This document shows positions 1 to 15,237 of a DNA stretch of 64,000 bases, in pieces. Positions within the stretch are counted from its first letter, which is position 1, and every line of letters starts with the position of its first letter. The notes under the pieces were generated by a model. It worked only from the letters and a program-made list of their open reading frames with translations, searched no databases and had not been told where the DNA came from. The stretch comes from Eubacteriales bacterium mix99. GTDB lineage: Bacteria; Bacillota; Clostridia; Caldicoprobacterales; DTU083. A program made the translations under genes and the position numbers. The stretch spans positions 838,500-902,499 of the forward strand of contig CP121690.1 in NCBI GenBank assembly GCA_038396605.1. The letters run 5' to 3'.

Positions 1-2169
1 TGGGAGGATCACCCCCGCTCATGCGGGGAACAGTTGTAAAGACGGTGTGGGCGAGCAAAGAACCTAGGATCACCCCCGCTCATGCGGGGAACAGGGTGAA
101 ATTGATTCGGATTTTAATGACGGAGTAGGATCACCCCCGCTCATGCGGGGAACAGTGCTCCTCCATCCGCTCTAAAAATTGCACTTCAGGATCACCCCCG
201 CTCATGCGGGGAACAGTTGTACAATTTTTGATGATAAAGTTTGTGCAAAGGATCACCCCCGCTCATGCGGGGAACAGTCCCCCGGTGCTACCCGAAAGAT
301 CTCCTTTATAGGATCACCCCCGCTCATGCGGGGAACAGGTTTGAGAGATATCCTGAAATCTAGCGCCGAGGGGATCACCCCCGCTCATGCGGGGAACAGT
401 AGCAGATTAAGTTTTGTCTGCATACTTGCATAGGGATCACCCCCGCTCATGCGGGGAACAGGTACAACGTCAGTTCAACGGATGTTGAACAGAAGGATCA
501 CCCCCGCTCATGCGGGGAACAGGTCATCTGACTCTGCGTTTCTGGTCGTAGTAAAGGATCACCCCCGCTCATGCGGGGAACAGGTTGTTGTAGACGGATA
601 CCACAGATATGTCCAGGGATCACCCCCGCTCATGCGGGGAACAGTAAAGTTGACGGTGTGAATGTAAGATTGACATAGGATCACCCCCGCTCATGCGGGG
701 AACAGCTGCCGATAGTTCTTATTAGCCCTGACCCCCAAGGATCACCCCCGCTCATGCGGGGAACAGTTTATCGCCAAAGCAGCACAAGCGGCTTATCAAG
801 GATCACCCCCGCTCATGCGGGGAACAGGGGGATAAGCCAATCAGAAGGCTTGATACAGCGGGATCACCCCCGCTCATGCGGGGAACAGTTGGGATTTTTG
901 AAACTACGATTATTAACAACAGGATCACCCCCGCTCATGCGGGGAACAGTGAACAGAAGCGGTTGGAAGAAAAGACTGGATAGGATCACCCCCGCTCATG
1001 CGGGGAACAGTGGTACGACGGTGATTACGGTATAGGGGGTACGGGATCACCCCCGCTCATGCGGGGAACAGTACAAGTCTAAATATGCTCCACTAGGCGA
1101 CGTAGGATCACCCCCGCTCATGCGGGGAACAGGATGATTCCGAAAAGGACCTGCCGGGGTATTCAGGATCACCCCCGCTCATGCGGGGAACAGTTCTACT
1201 ACGCCACCCTTCTTTTTCCTGTACAGGGATCACCCCCGCTCATGCGGGGAACAGTTCTTCATGATGGCCGGCAATGGGTTAAAGATAGGATCACCCCCGC
1301 TCATGCGGGGAACAGCGATAACCCCGATCCCGCAAACTGCAGGTTTGGGGATCACCCCCGCTCATGCGGGGAACAGTGCTGCTCTGGTATGGTGCTGCTT
1401 TTAAGCTTAGGATCACCCCCGCTCATGCGGGGAACAGTTCGGCAGCTTCTTAAATGCCTTTTTCGCCTGAGGATCACCCCCGCTCATGCGGGGAACAGCA
1501 CTTCCAAGTATTCCAGAATTGCCAATACCTGGGATCACCCCCGCTCATGCGGGGAACAGGTACCAACAAACCTCTTGCCATTTTTATAGGCAGGATCACC
1601 CCCGCTCATGCGGGGAACAGGACTATCTGGTCAAAAAGATCGCCCCGTACACAGGATCACCCCCGCTCATGCGGGGAACAGGCGTGCCTATTCTGCATCC
1701 GATAATGTTCTTTAGGATCACCCCCGCTCATGCGGGGAACAGAACATGAGGACTCTTAGTAACATTGAAAAGAAGGGATCACCCCCGCTCATGCGGGGAA
1801 CAGCTAATAAAAAGCGCCATTCAAGGCGCTATCTTGGGATCACCCCCGCTCATGCGGGGAACAGCGAGCGGATCAGGTGGTATCCGAAATGCGAACAGGA
1901 TCACCCCCGCTCATGCGGGGAACAGCTAGGCACATTTTCATGTCCGATATACACTGTAGGATCACCCCCGCTCATGCGGGGAACAGTCCGCCTGGGACCG
2001 TGTCGCCCAGTCCCAATCAGGATCACCCCCGCTCATGCGGGGAACAGCAACCATAACCGGCCTGGGCGACTCTATTACCAGGATCACCCCCGCTCATGCG
2101 GGGAACAGCCAGAGTTGTAGACGGTGTGCTTGAATACCCTGGGATCACCCCCGCTCATGCGGGGAACAG

Positions 2170-2446
2170 CCCACCGCCCTATGAAGGGCATGACTATTTT
2201 AAGGATCACCCCCGCTCATGCGGGGAACAGCACTCCGGAGCAGCAAATTGTTGGATGATCGCAGGATCACCCCCGCTCATGCGGGGAACAGGTTATTGTA
2301 AACGTTCATTACCTTTTGATCATAGGATCACCCCCGCTCATGCGGGGAACAGCCCACCGCCCTATGAAGGGCATGACTATTTTAAGGATCACCCCCGCTC
2401 ATGCGGGGAACAGCACTCCGGAGCAGCAAATTGTTGGATGATCGCA
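2170..2446 (-). repeat. Duplicated two-spacer block inside the CRISPR array
   Basis: The spacer at 2170-2202 is identical to the one at 2353-2385, and the next spacer at 2231-2263 is identical to 2414-2446. One unrelated spacer (2292-2324) lies between the copies, so the offset is 183 bp, exactly three repeat-spacer units. This is best explained by recombination or slippage between repeats, because independent capture of two identical spacers in the same order is unlikely. Confidence 0.95.
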
Positions 2447-5400
2447 GGATCACCCCCGCTCATGCGGGGAACAGTGGGCAGTCCATCAAGATTTAGCGCC
2501 AGGATGTGGATCACCCCCGCTCATGCGGGGAACAGTCGACGCCGTTTTGAAAAAAGCTGATCCTGTCGGGATCACCCCCGCTCATGCGGGGAACAGTTTT
2601 GACATCGACAGCTTTTCCATTGGCGGCCGGGATCACCCCCGCTCATGCGGGGAACAGTATCTTGGTACATATCATCGTTCCGTCGCCAAAGGATCACCCC
2701 CGCTCATGCGGGGAACAGGGGGCGACCGTAATGCATTTAAGAGGTGTTACAGGATCACCCCCGCTCATGCGGGGAACAGTCTTTCCTTTTGGCAGAAATT
2801 AAGACGGTTACAGGATCACCCCCGCTCATGCGGGGAACAGTCAAATATAGCGGACGTATTCAGCAGAGGATGAGGATCACCCCCGCTCATGCGGGGAACA
2901 GTACGATGGGACGTACCCGGTATGGATCCAGACAGGATCACCCCCGCTCATGCGGGGAACAGTTCCGATCCTTGAGCCACTGCAAAAGCACCTTAGGATC
3001 ACCCCCGCTCATGCGGGGAACAGGTACATCAGGCAGCTGGGGTATGGGGAGGTTGGGATCACCCCCGCTCATGCGGGGAACAGCCTCCAGTATCGCCCAT
3101 TGACTCCTGTAAGCGAGGATCACCCCCGCTCATGCGGGGAACAGGATTTGTGAGGACGGACTCACCGATGCCGGATAGGATCACCCCCGCTCATGCGGGG
3201 AACAGGTGTTTACGCAGGATATGGAGGACTTAAAACAAGGATCACCCCCGCTCATGCGGGGAACAGGATGAGCTAAGGCCGGATACCATATATAAGCTAG
3301 GATCACCCCCGCTCATGCGGGGAACAGTTTCCTTTTTCTGCTTCGCCCTGCCAGGAGCCAGGATCACCCCCGCTCATGCGGGGAACAGTGGTTATCTAAC
3401 CCAATGGATCCATGATATATAGGATCACCCCCGCTCATGCGGGGAACAGGAAGACCTGAAACAGGAAGAGCAAGTGCCAATGGGATCACCCCCGCTCATG
3501 CGGGGAACAGTCTATGGTGATCAACTGGAAAGAGTAAACAGGAGGATCACCCCCGCTCATGCGGGGAACAGTGTAGACAGCCTGAATTCGTACTAGTGGA
3601 AGGAGGATCACCCCCGCTCATGCGGGGAACAGAATTGGTGCTTTAACTTACCACTAAAATATATAGGATCACCCCCGCTCATGCGGGGAACAGATAGGAT
3701 TTTCTTTCGGCTTAAAATCAAAACGGGGATCACCCCCGCTCATGCGGGGAACAGCCACTAGTACCCCTTTGCCGTGCTTATAGTCGAGGATCACCCCCGC
3801 TCATGCGGGGAACAGACTGGCAGATACGAGCGTGTCCCGCTGGGCGTGGGATCACCCCCGCTCATGCGGGGAACAGTACGCTTATTTTTGTAAACCACCA
3901 TCAAAGTTGGGATCACCCCCGCTCATGCGGGGAACAGTTTGGTTACATGGGCCCCGGCGATCTCCGCAAAGGATCACCCCCGCTCATGCGGGGAACAGAT
4001 ATATACTTCAAGCCCGCCATACTTAGTGCCAGGATCACCCCCGCTCATGCGGGGAACAGCGACGGCGAAAACCTTGGCATGTCTCCAACGGAGGATCACC
4101 CCCGCTCATGCGGGGAACAGATCTCATCGATCCGTGTGGTGCCACCTAACTCAGGATCACCCCCGCTCATGCGGGGAACAGCTGGACGCAAGTTATACTA
4201 TGCCCGGCCAACCAGGATCACCCCCGCTCATGCGGGGAACAGTGACATAGCTTTTCCCGTCCCTGTCTATTTGAGGGATCACCCCCGCTCATGCGGGGAA
4301 CAGTAGCTGGTACCATAACAGCTCAGAGTGGTGTGAGGATCACCCCCGCTCATGCGGGGAACAGTTTCTTTTGTCATCTTATGAGCCGCTACCATGAGGA
4401 TCACCCCCGCTCATGCGGGGAACAGCCCCTGGAGCAAATATACGCACATTTCTGTCTGGGATCACCCCCGCTCATGCGGGGAACAGCATATGATACTGGT
4501 ATGCTGCGAAAAGGGATTGGGATCACCCCCGCTCATGCGGGGAACAGTTAAATAGTACCAAGATAGTACCAAGGCAGACAGGATCACCCCCGCTCATGCG
4601 GGGAACAGCGTACCACTGGGTTTGGAGCAAGGGGTGTCAAAGGATCACCCCCGCTCATGCGGGGAACAGCTATCTGATCAGGAGGAAGCCAAAAAAGAAA
4701 GCAGGATCACCCCCGCTCATGCGGGGAACAGCCTTGACAATTTTATCTATCGGGACGCTGAACAGGATCACCCCCGCTCATGCGGGGAACAGGAGAAGCG
4801 ATTACAAGATACATTAAGAGCGGGAGGATCACCCCCGCTCATGCGGGGAACAGCTCACCGTCTCGGGCGCACATCCCGGAATCGAAGGATCACCCCCGCT
4901 CATGCGGGGAACAGTTACGGTCAGAGTCTGCCAGGTAATCCAGATAAGGATCACCCCCGCTCATGCGGGGAACAGCTTACAATATGGACGGCAAACCGGA
5001 GGTGTATGGGATCACCCCCGCTCATGCGGGGAACAGCCGTAAAGCCATCTGATCTCTTATTCTCGATGGGGATCACCCCCGCTCATGCGGGGAACAGTAC
5101 TAAAGGTTTGTAAGGCGCTCGGAATCACAGGGATCACCCCCGCTCATGCGGGGAACAGGATGCCGTAAGCCCGGGAGACGTAAATAAAGCAGGATCACCC
5201 CCGCTCATGCGGGGAACAGACAGTGGCATAATCTGCCATAGTCAGCTGGCCAGGATCACCCCCGCTCATGCGGGGAACAGGTGCTGCTCACTGGTCAACA
5301 TCTTGTAATTCAGGGATCACCCCCGCTCATGCGGGGAACAGTAGGAACCTTTTTCTCCCAGCTGCCCGGAAAAAGGATCACCCCCGCTCATGCGGGGAAC

Positions 5401-5618
5401 AGTATCTGTATATCAGATGCGAGTGGCATCGCCGTGGATCACCCCCGCTCATGCGGGGAACAGTAGCAGGCATTGTAGCGGCGATTACGGGTCTTGGGAT
5501 CACCCCCGCTCATGCGGGGAACAGTCCGATGATAATTGCTACATGACGATTTATGAAGGATCACCCCCGCTCATGCGGGGAACAGTGTCATCAGAAGGCT
5601 GATGGGTGGCAGACTGTA

Positions 5619-5646
5619 GGATCACCCCCGCTCATTCGGGGAACAG
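5619..5646 (-). repeat. Variant CRISPR repeat with one substitution in the stem
   Basis: The repeat has T instead of G at 5636 on the plus strand (CTCATT instead of CTCATG). This breaks the loop-closing C-G pair of the hairpin, leaving a five-pair stem. It is the only internal repeat variant I noticed by eye. Confidence 0.85.
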
Positions 5647-8600
5647 TTTTGGTATAGCTTTTTGCATACCGCCTCTCCGGGATCACCCCCGCTCATGCGG
5701 GGAACAGCAAGGATATATGCAAAAGCTAATCCGGTATGTTGGATCACCCCCGCTCATGCGGGGAACAGGTCTGATTATCCACTATGTATATGGTGATGAT
5801 GGGATCACCCCCGCTCATGCGGGGAACAGCCACTCCTGCTCATAGTTTTCTTCAAACTTTGCGGATCACCCCCGCTCATGCGGGGAACAGAAAGGCAATG
5901 GGTATTACGCATGGGACGGTAAAGGATCACCCCCGCTCATGCGGGGAACAGCTTATGCCTTGCGACATGGCATAGGCTTGTATAGGATCACCCCCGCTCA
6001 TGCGGGGAACAGCTAATCCAAATCTTACTGCCGCTGGTAAAAGCCGGATCACCCCCGCTCATGCGGGGAACAGAGCGAACTTAAAGAAGTCAATCGGCAG
6101 CTTAAAGGATCACCCCCGCTCATGCGGGGAACAGCAGAAGATATGACGGAAGAAGAAATTCGGGAGAGGATCACCCCCGCTCATGCGGGGAACAGTACAC
6201 CCGATAGACTGACATCCGCAATAGTAAAGGATCACCCCCGCTCATGCGGGGAACAGTAGATATTCTGCGATCATAAACAAAAAGAACGAGGATCACCCCC
6301 GCTCATGCGGGGAACAGGACTGGATATCTGAAGGGATTGCTCCTGGACTAGGATCACCCCCGCTCATGCGGGGAACAGGCTTTTGTCAACCGATACCGAG
6401 CCCAAATACAGGGATCACCCCCGCTCATGCGGGGAACAGGGCTGGACGGCAAAGAGTATAACCCCGGCAGCAGGATCACCCCCGCTCATGCGGGGAACAG
6501 GCACTACCTCCTGATACTGGGTGGTTATGTACAGGATCACCCCCGCTCATGCGGGGAACAGTCAATACCTTCAAGATCTCCGGCGGTAATCGGGGATCAC
6601 CCCCGCTCATGCGGGGAACAGTTCCACAAAAACCAATATTCGATCTTTAACTGGGGATCACCCCCGCTCATGCGGGGAACAGCCGCGCCATGCCGTCAGG
6701 CCCCATACAGTCAGTAGGATCACCCCCGCTCATGCGGGGAACAGTTACAAAGGAACTTGATGGGGCGATCGGAAAAAGGATCACCCCCGCTCATGCGGGG
6801 AACAGTACAGCAGGGAGTGGCACCGTACGGATACGCAGGGATCACCCCCGCTCATGCGGGGAACAGCCGCAATATTCACAAAGTTTATCAATCATAAAGG
6901 GATCACCCCCGCTCATGCGGGGAACAGATTGGTTGCCGCCGTTATCTCTATCGGCGCATAGGATCACCCCCGCTCATGCGGGGAACAGAAACGCATCTCA
7001 AAGGCTTATAAAGAAAACGGAGGATCACCCCCGCTCATGCGGGGAACAGTTTGACCGGATCGAAGAATTAACCGTTTTTGAAGGATCACCCCCGCTCATG
7101 CGGGGAACAGGTCAAGTACGTTATAGGGCTACCGGGCATACCAGGATCACCCCCGCTCATGCGGGGAACAGGAAGTATTATCCAGCGGTGAAAACCTGCA
7201 AGGGGGATCACCCCCGCTCATGCGGGGAACAGAGCTGGATGATATTGAGATCCAGCTTGCAGATGGGATCACCCCCGCTCATGCGGGGAACAGGGACAAA
7301 GGCAATATCTCTACTGTATCATAACAGGATCACCCCCGCTCATGCGGGGAACAGCCAATGGGCGGCGAAGAGCAAATGCAAGCACAGGGATCACCCCCGC
7401 TCATGCGGGGAACAGCATTTTTTCCCCTCCAAATCATTAATTCGGTGAGGATCACCCCCGCTCATGCGGGGAACAGTATAGCGGTTTATTTGCTTTGCTG
7501 TTCGCTCCAGGATCACCCCCGCTCATGCGGGGAACAGTTGTACCGGCGTCGTGGATGGCTTTAAAAAGCAGGATCACCCCCGCTCATGCGGGGAACAGGG
7601 GCATCGCAAGCAACCACAGTGACGTGATGCAGGATCACCCCCGCTCATGCGGGGAACAGGAATTTGAGTATTTAGATTTTAACGACACTGAAGGATCACC
7701 CCCGCTCATGCGGGGAACAGAGCATGGCAGGCAGGCCAGGAGGTAGCGCGGTAGGATCACCCCCGCTCATGCGGGGAACAGGCAGCGACATTGTCAGTCA
7801 CATGTACGACCAGAGGATCACCCCCGCTCATGCGGGGAACAGTGACGAACGGTACCTTGCTAATCGGTAAAAGCGGGATCACCCCCGCTCATGCGGGGAA
7901 CAGTCGGTTTCCTCTCTGGCAATTTGCAGGATTTTAGGATCACCCCCGCTCATGCGGGGAACAGGTCCCCCCACTTTCGCGTGTATGAGGGGGGTTAGGA
8001 TCACCCCCGCTCATGCGGGGAACAGAAAGCTACAACAGTATCCGCCGTCGGCACGGCAGGATCACCCCCGCTCATGCGGGGAACAGCGTCTTCCCTTACT
8101 ATCATTTGTCTGATTACTAGGATCACCCCCGCTCATGCGGGGAACAGCTTTGCTGCCAATGCCCTAGATAAGTTTGGGCTGGATCACCCCCGCTCATGCG
8201 GGGAACAGCAGCCTGGGAGTGTATCACGAATGTTCAAGGAAGGATCACCCCCGCTCATGCGGGGAACAGCAGGTGCGATATTGATCGGGATCGCTGCCGT
8301 GAGGATCACCCCCGCTCATGCGGGGAACAGTCCGCCATGCCTGTATGGTCGGGTCTTATTGTAGGATCACCCCCGCTCATGCGGGGAACAGTCTTAATGT
8401 CTATACCAGCGCGATGAAAGCGTAGGATCACCCCCGCTCATGCGGGGAACAGGCGCCTTGCCGGACGCTCCCAACATCTGCACAAGGATCACCCCCGCTC
8501 ATGCGGGGAACAGTCTTCATTTCTATTATCAATCCACCAACTTGCAGGATCACCCCCGCTCATGCGGGGAACAGTTCGACGAAATATACGAAGAAGCAGA

Positions 8601-11600
8601 AATCCAAGGATCACCCCCGCTCATGCGGGGAACAGCTAGTGGCTGCAATCGGGCCGCTGCTGTCCGTAGGATCACCCCCGCTCATGCGGGGAACAGTCCC
8701 AAACGCGGCACTAGCTATAGGCTTATATGGGATCACCCCCGCTCATGCGGGGAACAGGTGGGACGATGAGGACCACCTGGCAGCAGCAGCGGATCACCCC
8801 CGCTCATGCGGGGAACAGCTGTCCCAAACCCCTTGTTTATCCCTAAAATTGGGATCACCCCCGCTCATGCGGGGAACAGTATCGTCAGGTACCAGTACAT
8901 CCAGAGATACTGGGATCACCCCCGCTCATGCGGGGAACAGGCGTGGCCGGCCGGGACGGAGGTAGCACGATAGGATCACCCCCGCTCATGCGGGGAACAG
9001 CTCCTTTTGTTTTTTGCTTCCTCTTGACTACATAGGATCACCCCCGCTCATGCGGGGAACAGCTTTGAAGGTGCTGAACCCGGACGAAAGGGACAGGATC
9101 ACCCCCGCTCATGCGGGGAACAGGCACACTATCACCACATAAAAAAGCGCCCATTAGGATCACCCCCGCTCATGCGGGGAACAGTAGACTTTGTATGCAA
9201 TGTTGCGGACGTTATCGGGATCACCCCCGCTCATGCGGGGAACAGTCAATATCATTACACATGATGTTTATTATAGTAGGATCACCCCCGCTCATGCGGG
9301 GAACAGTCCATTTCTTTTGCTGTTTTTGCGGCCTCCATAGGATCACCCCCGCTCATGCGGGGAACAGAGCAAGTAAAAGCGCTGGCCGAGGCAGAAGAAA
9401 GGATCACCCCCGCTCATGCGGGGAACAGACAGTGACTCCATCTACTATCTCTCCATCCTGAGGATCACCCCCGCTCATGCGGGGAACAGTTGTAATTGCA
9501 ATGATAGTCCTGATAACCCTCAGGATCACCCCCGCTCATGCGGGGAACAGTCATCATACTCAATAAATCCTGTCTCTATTGTGGGATCACCCCCGCTCAT
9601 GCGGGGAACAGTACCGTTCGGCTTGACTTTTGCTTTAACGTTTAAGGATCACCCCCGCTCATGCGGGGAACAGGTTGATTGGAAAAGAAAGTTAACATCT
9701 CGGAAGGGATCACCCCCGCTCATGCGGGGAACAGCGATTGCCAGCAGTGTTTGATAAAACTTTTCCAGGATCACCCCCGCTCATGCGGGGAACAGCATCA
9801 CGTCTCTTCCGCGATACGCACCCGTTAAGGATCACCCCCGCTCATGCGGGGAACAGTTTAGTTCCCCAACTATGGTGGATAAGGGCTTCAGGATCACCCC
9901 CGCTCATGCGGGGAACAGACGCCAACATAACTCCACTGTTTTGCCAGATATTGGATCACCCCCGCTCATGCGGGGAACAGGGGTTCGGCCCATGCCAGAT
10001 TATCCATATGTCAGGATCACCCCCGCTCATGCGGGGAACAGTATGGCAATTCTTGGAACCACTTGATGATGTTGGGATCACCCCCGCTCATGCGGGGAAC
10101 AGTCAAACTGAACCAGAACGTGGAAAGTTGCAAGAGGATCACCCCCGCTCATGCGGGGAACAGTGATGTGGCGAGTCAGTACCTGGCAGGGATAAAGGAT
10201 CACCCCCGCTCATGCGGGGAACAGTCGTATCCCAAAATAGGCTTCCAAACAACCTTAGGATCACCCCCGCTCATGCGGGGAACAGCTGTATTGCCATAGT
10301 AGGGTCCTGATCTATCGGGGATCACCCCCGCTCATGCGGGGAACAGTCCCGATCCTTTTCCCACCGCCAGCACCGTGAGGGATCACCCCCGCTCATGCGG
10401 GGAACAGTCATCTGAACAGGCCGCAACCTCACTAGCTAAAGGATCACCCCCGCTCATGCGGGGAACAGCTCCCCTTTCTTTAAGTCTTCGCACATAAGCA
10501 CGGATCACCCCCGCTCATGCGGGGAACAGCGAATTCGCTCATATCTATATCCAGATCTTCTAGGATCACCCCCGCTCATGCGGGGAACAGGTTGGCAAGC
10601 AGCGTAACGGTCCGACAGGGATGGGATCACCCCCGCTCATGCGGGGAACAGCCGTTTTTAGATCTTCCCTTACTTTTGCACCCAGGATCACCCCCGCTCA
10701 TGCGGGGAACAGTTGAGCTTCGACTCCCCTACGATTGCGCAGTGGGGATCACCCCCGCTCATGCGGGGAACAGTTGCAGAAAATCGACGAAGTAATGGGG
10801 GATAAAGGATCACCCCCGCTCATGCGGGGAACAGCAGACGATAAGGGATTATACGGAAAAGTAAAGAGGATCACCCCCGCTCATGCGGGGAACAGTCCGC
10901 CGCCAGCTTTTCCGCGCCGGCCTTATCGGGATCACCCCCGCTCATGCGGGGAACAGCAAACGGACATCTGGCGAGATGGTAGGGGTGGGGGATCACCCCC
11001 GCTCATGCGGGGAACAGTCAGCATGACACTTACGACATAACAAAATGAGAGGATCACCCCCGCTCATGCGGGGAACAGCCGGCAAGGGTCAAAGCAAGCT
11101 CGGTAAAGGTAGGATCACCCCCGCTCATGCGGGGAACAGTTATAGGTTGCCGGCTTTTTACTCTCTAAGCCGGGATCACCCCCGCTCATGCGGGGAACAG
11201 TAAAGGAAGTAAAGGCACTACAGAGGATGGATAGGATCACCCCCGCTCATGCGGGGAACAGGCAAATTGCACGAGAGGAAACCGAACAGGAAGGGGATCA
11301 CCCCCGCTCATGCGGGGAACAGTTATACTCAATCCGTTCTGACTTTTTATCATCAGGATCACCCCCGCTCATGCGGGGAACAGTACCGCATACGACCAGC
11401 AGGCGATCATTGATAAGGATCACCCCCGCTCATGCGGGGAACAGAAGATGATAGTCCCTGCATCTTAAGCCTGTATAGGATCACCCCCGCTCATGCGGGG
11501 AACAGTTAAGCCGGGAAAAGAAGACGATACTATAATAAGGATCACCCCCGCTCATGCGGGGAACAGTAGACTCACCTAGGGTGCTATTTGTGGACATAAG

Positions 11601-12693
11601 GATCACCCCCGCTCATGCGGGGAACAGTCCTCCCTATCTTGTAAGACGATAGCCCCTGCAGGATCACCCCCGCTCATGCGGGGAACAGTTAAATCAGATG
11701 GTACAAAGGTTGGCGGATCCAGGATCACCCCCGCTCATGCGGGGAACAGCTTTTTTTTCCAGCTGTTCCATGCGATACGCTAGGATCACCCCCGCTCATG
11801 CGGGGAACAGTGCCCAAACGCTTCTTTAGCTTCCTGCGCTCTGGGATCACCCCCGCTCATGCGGGGAACAGTTTAATGAAATGATACCGTCCCCGGATAG
11901 AATAGGATCACCCCCGCTCATGCGGGGAACAGGCTAACAAAGGCGGAGGAAAAGCCGTCGGAGAAGGATCACCCCCGCTCATGCGGGGAACAGACCTTAA
12001 TCCAGGCACAGCAGCGCATCGCACAGGGATCACCCCCGCTCATGCGGGGAACAGCATCGATTTTCCAGATTTATGCCCAAACAGTGGGGATCACCCCCGC
12101 TCATGCGGGGAACAGTCCAAAGATGCCTGCTACCGTACGTTTATCCAAGGATCACCCCCGCTCATGCGGGGAACAGCTCCAAAAGAAATATGGCTGTATA
12201 TTACATCAAGGATCACCCCCGCTCATGCGGGGAACAGTAAAAACCCCGATATCTCCGCTTTCCATATCTGGGATCACCCCCGCTCATGCGGGGAACAGGG
12301 CAACGTTTAAAAAGAATCTTAGGAGGCAAGAGGATCACCCCCGCTCATGCGGGGAACAGTTGTAATCGCAATGGTTGTCCTGATAACGTTGGGGATCACC
12401 CCCGCTCATGCGGGGAACAGTTCCGTAGCCGGGGTTGCGACCGGTTCCCAGCAGGATCACCCCCGCTCATGCGGGGAACAGAATTAAGCGGTACAAATTG
12501 CCTTCTGATATAAAGGATCACCCCCGCTCATGCGGGGAACAGCGGGATAAGGCTCCCGGCGGGCCATTATATTAGGGATCACCCCCGCTCATGCGGGGAA
12601 CAGGTAGCAAAAAAAGCAGGGATCGAAGAGACAAAAGGATCACCCCCGCTCATGCGGGGAACAGACTAAAATATTCCTGAGAACAAGCGGTTT

Positions 12694-15234
<2,541 letters not shown>

Positions 15235-15237
15235 TCT

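Larger units (their letters stand above)
1..12664 (-). CRISPR. Type I-E CRISPR array, at least 208 repeats, open at the left edge
   Basis: A 28-bp repeat recurs every 61 bp from position 6 to the last copy at 12637-12664. The span and period give 208 repeats and 207 complete spacers, mostly 33 nt with a few of 32 or 34. Read on the minus strand the repeat starts CTGTT, has a hairpin stem CCCCGC/GCGGGG with loop ATGA, and ends in the handle GTGATCC, typical of type I-E repeats cut by Cas6e. The minus orientation fits the cas operon, which ends 29 bp from the last plus-strand repeat, so the newest spacers should lie near 12.6 kb. The base following the handle is nearly always T or C, so the functional repeat is probably 29 nt with 32-nt spacers. 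Repeats are almost all identical and no decayed distal end is seen; the array continues beyond position 1. Apparent proteins built from SPPLMRGT, ITPAHAGNS and DHPRSCGEQ are translated repeats, not genes. Confidence 0.99.

Noticed and set aside
1790-1860. Terminator-like inverted repeat inside a spacer (AGCGCC/GGCGCT)
   Set aside because: It lies within one spacer and most likely reflects a terminator or tail structure in the captured viral DNA, not a functional terminator in the array.
179-12513. Dozens of plus-strand open frames of 60-250 residues with repeated SPPLMRGT, ITPAHAGNS and DHPRSCGEQ blocks
   Set aside because: They are the CRISPR repeat translated in three frames. Repeats avoid stops, so chance frames run through several spacers. 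There is no ribosome site or protein family behind them.
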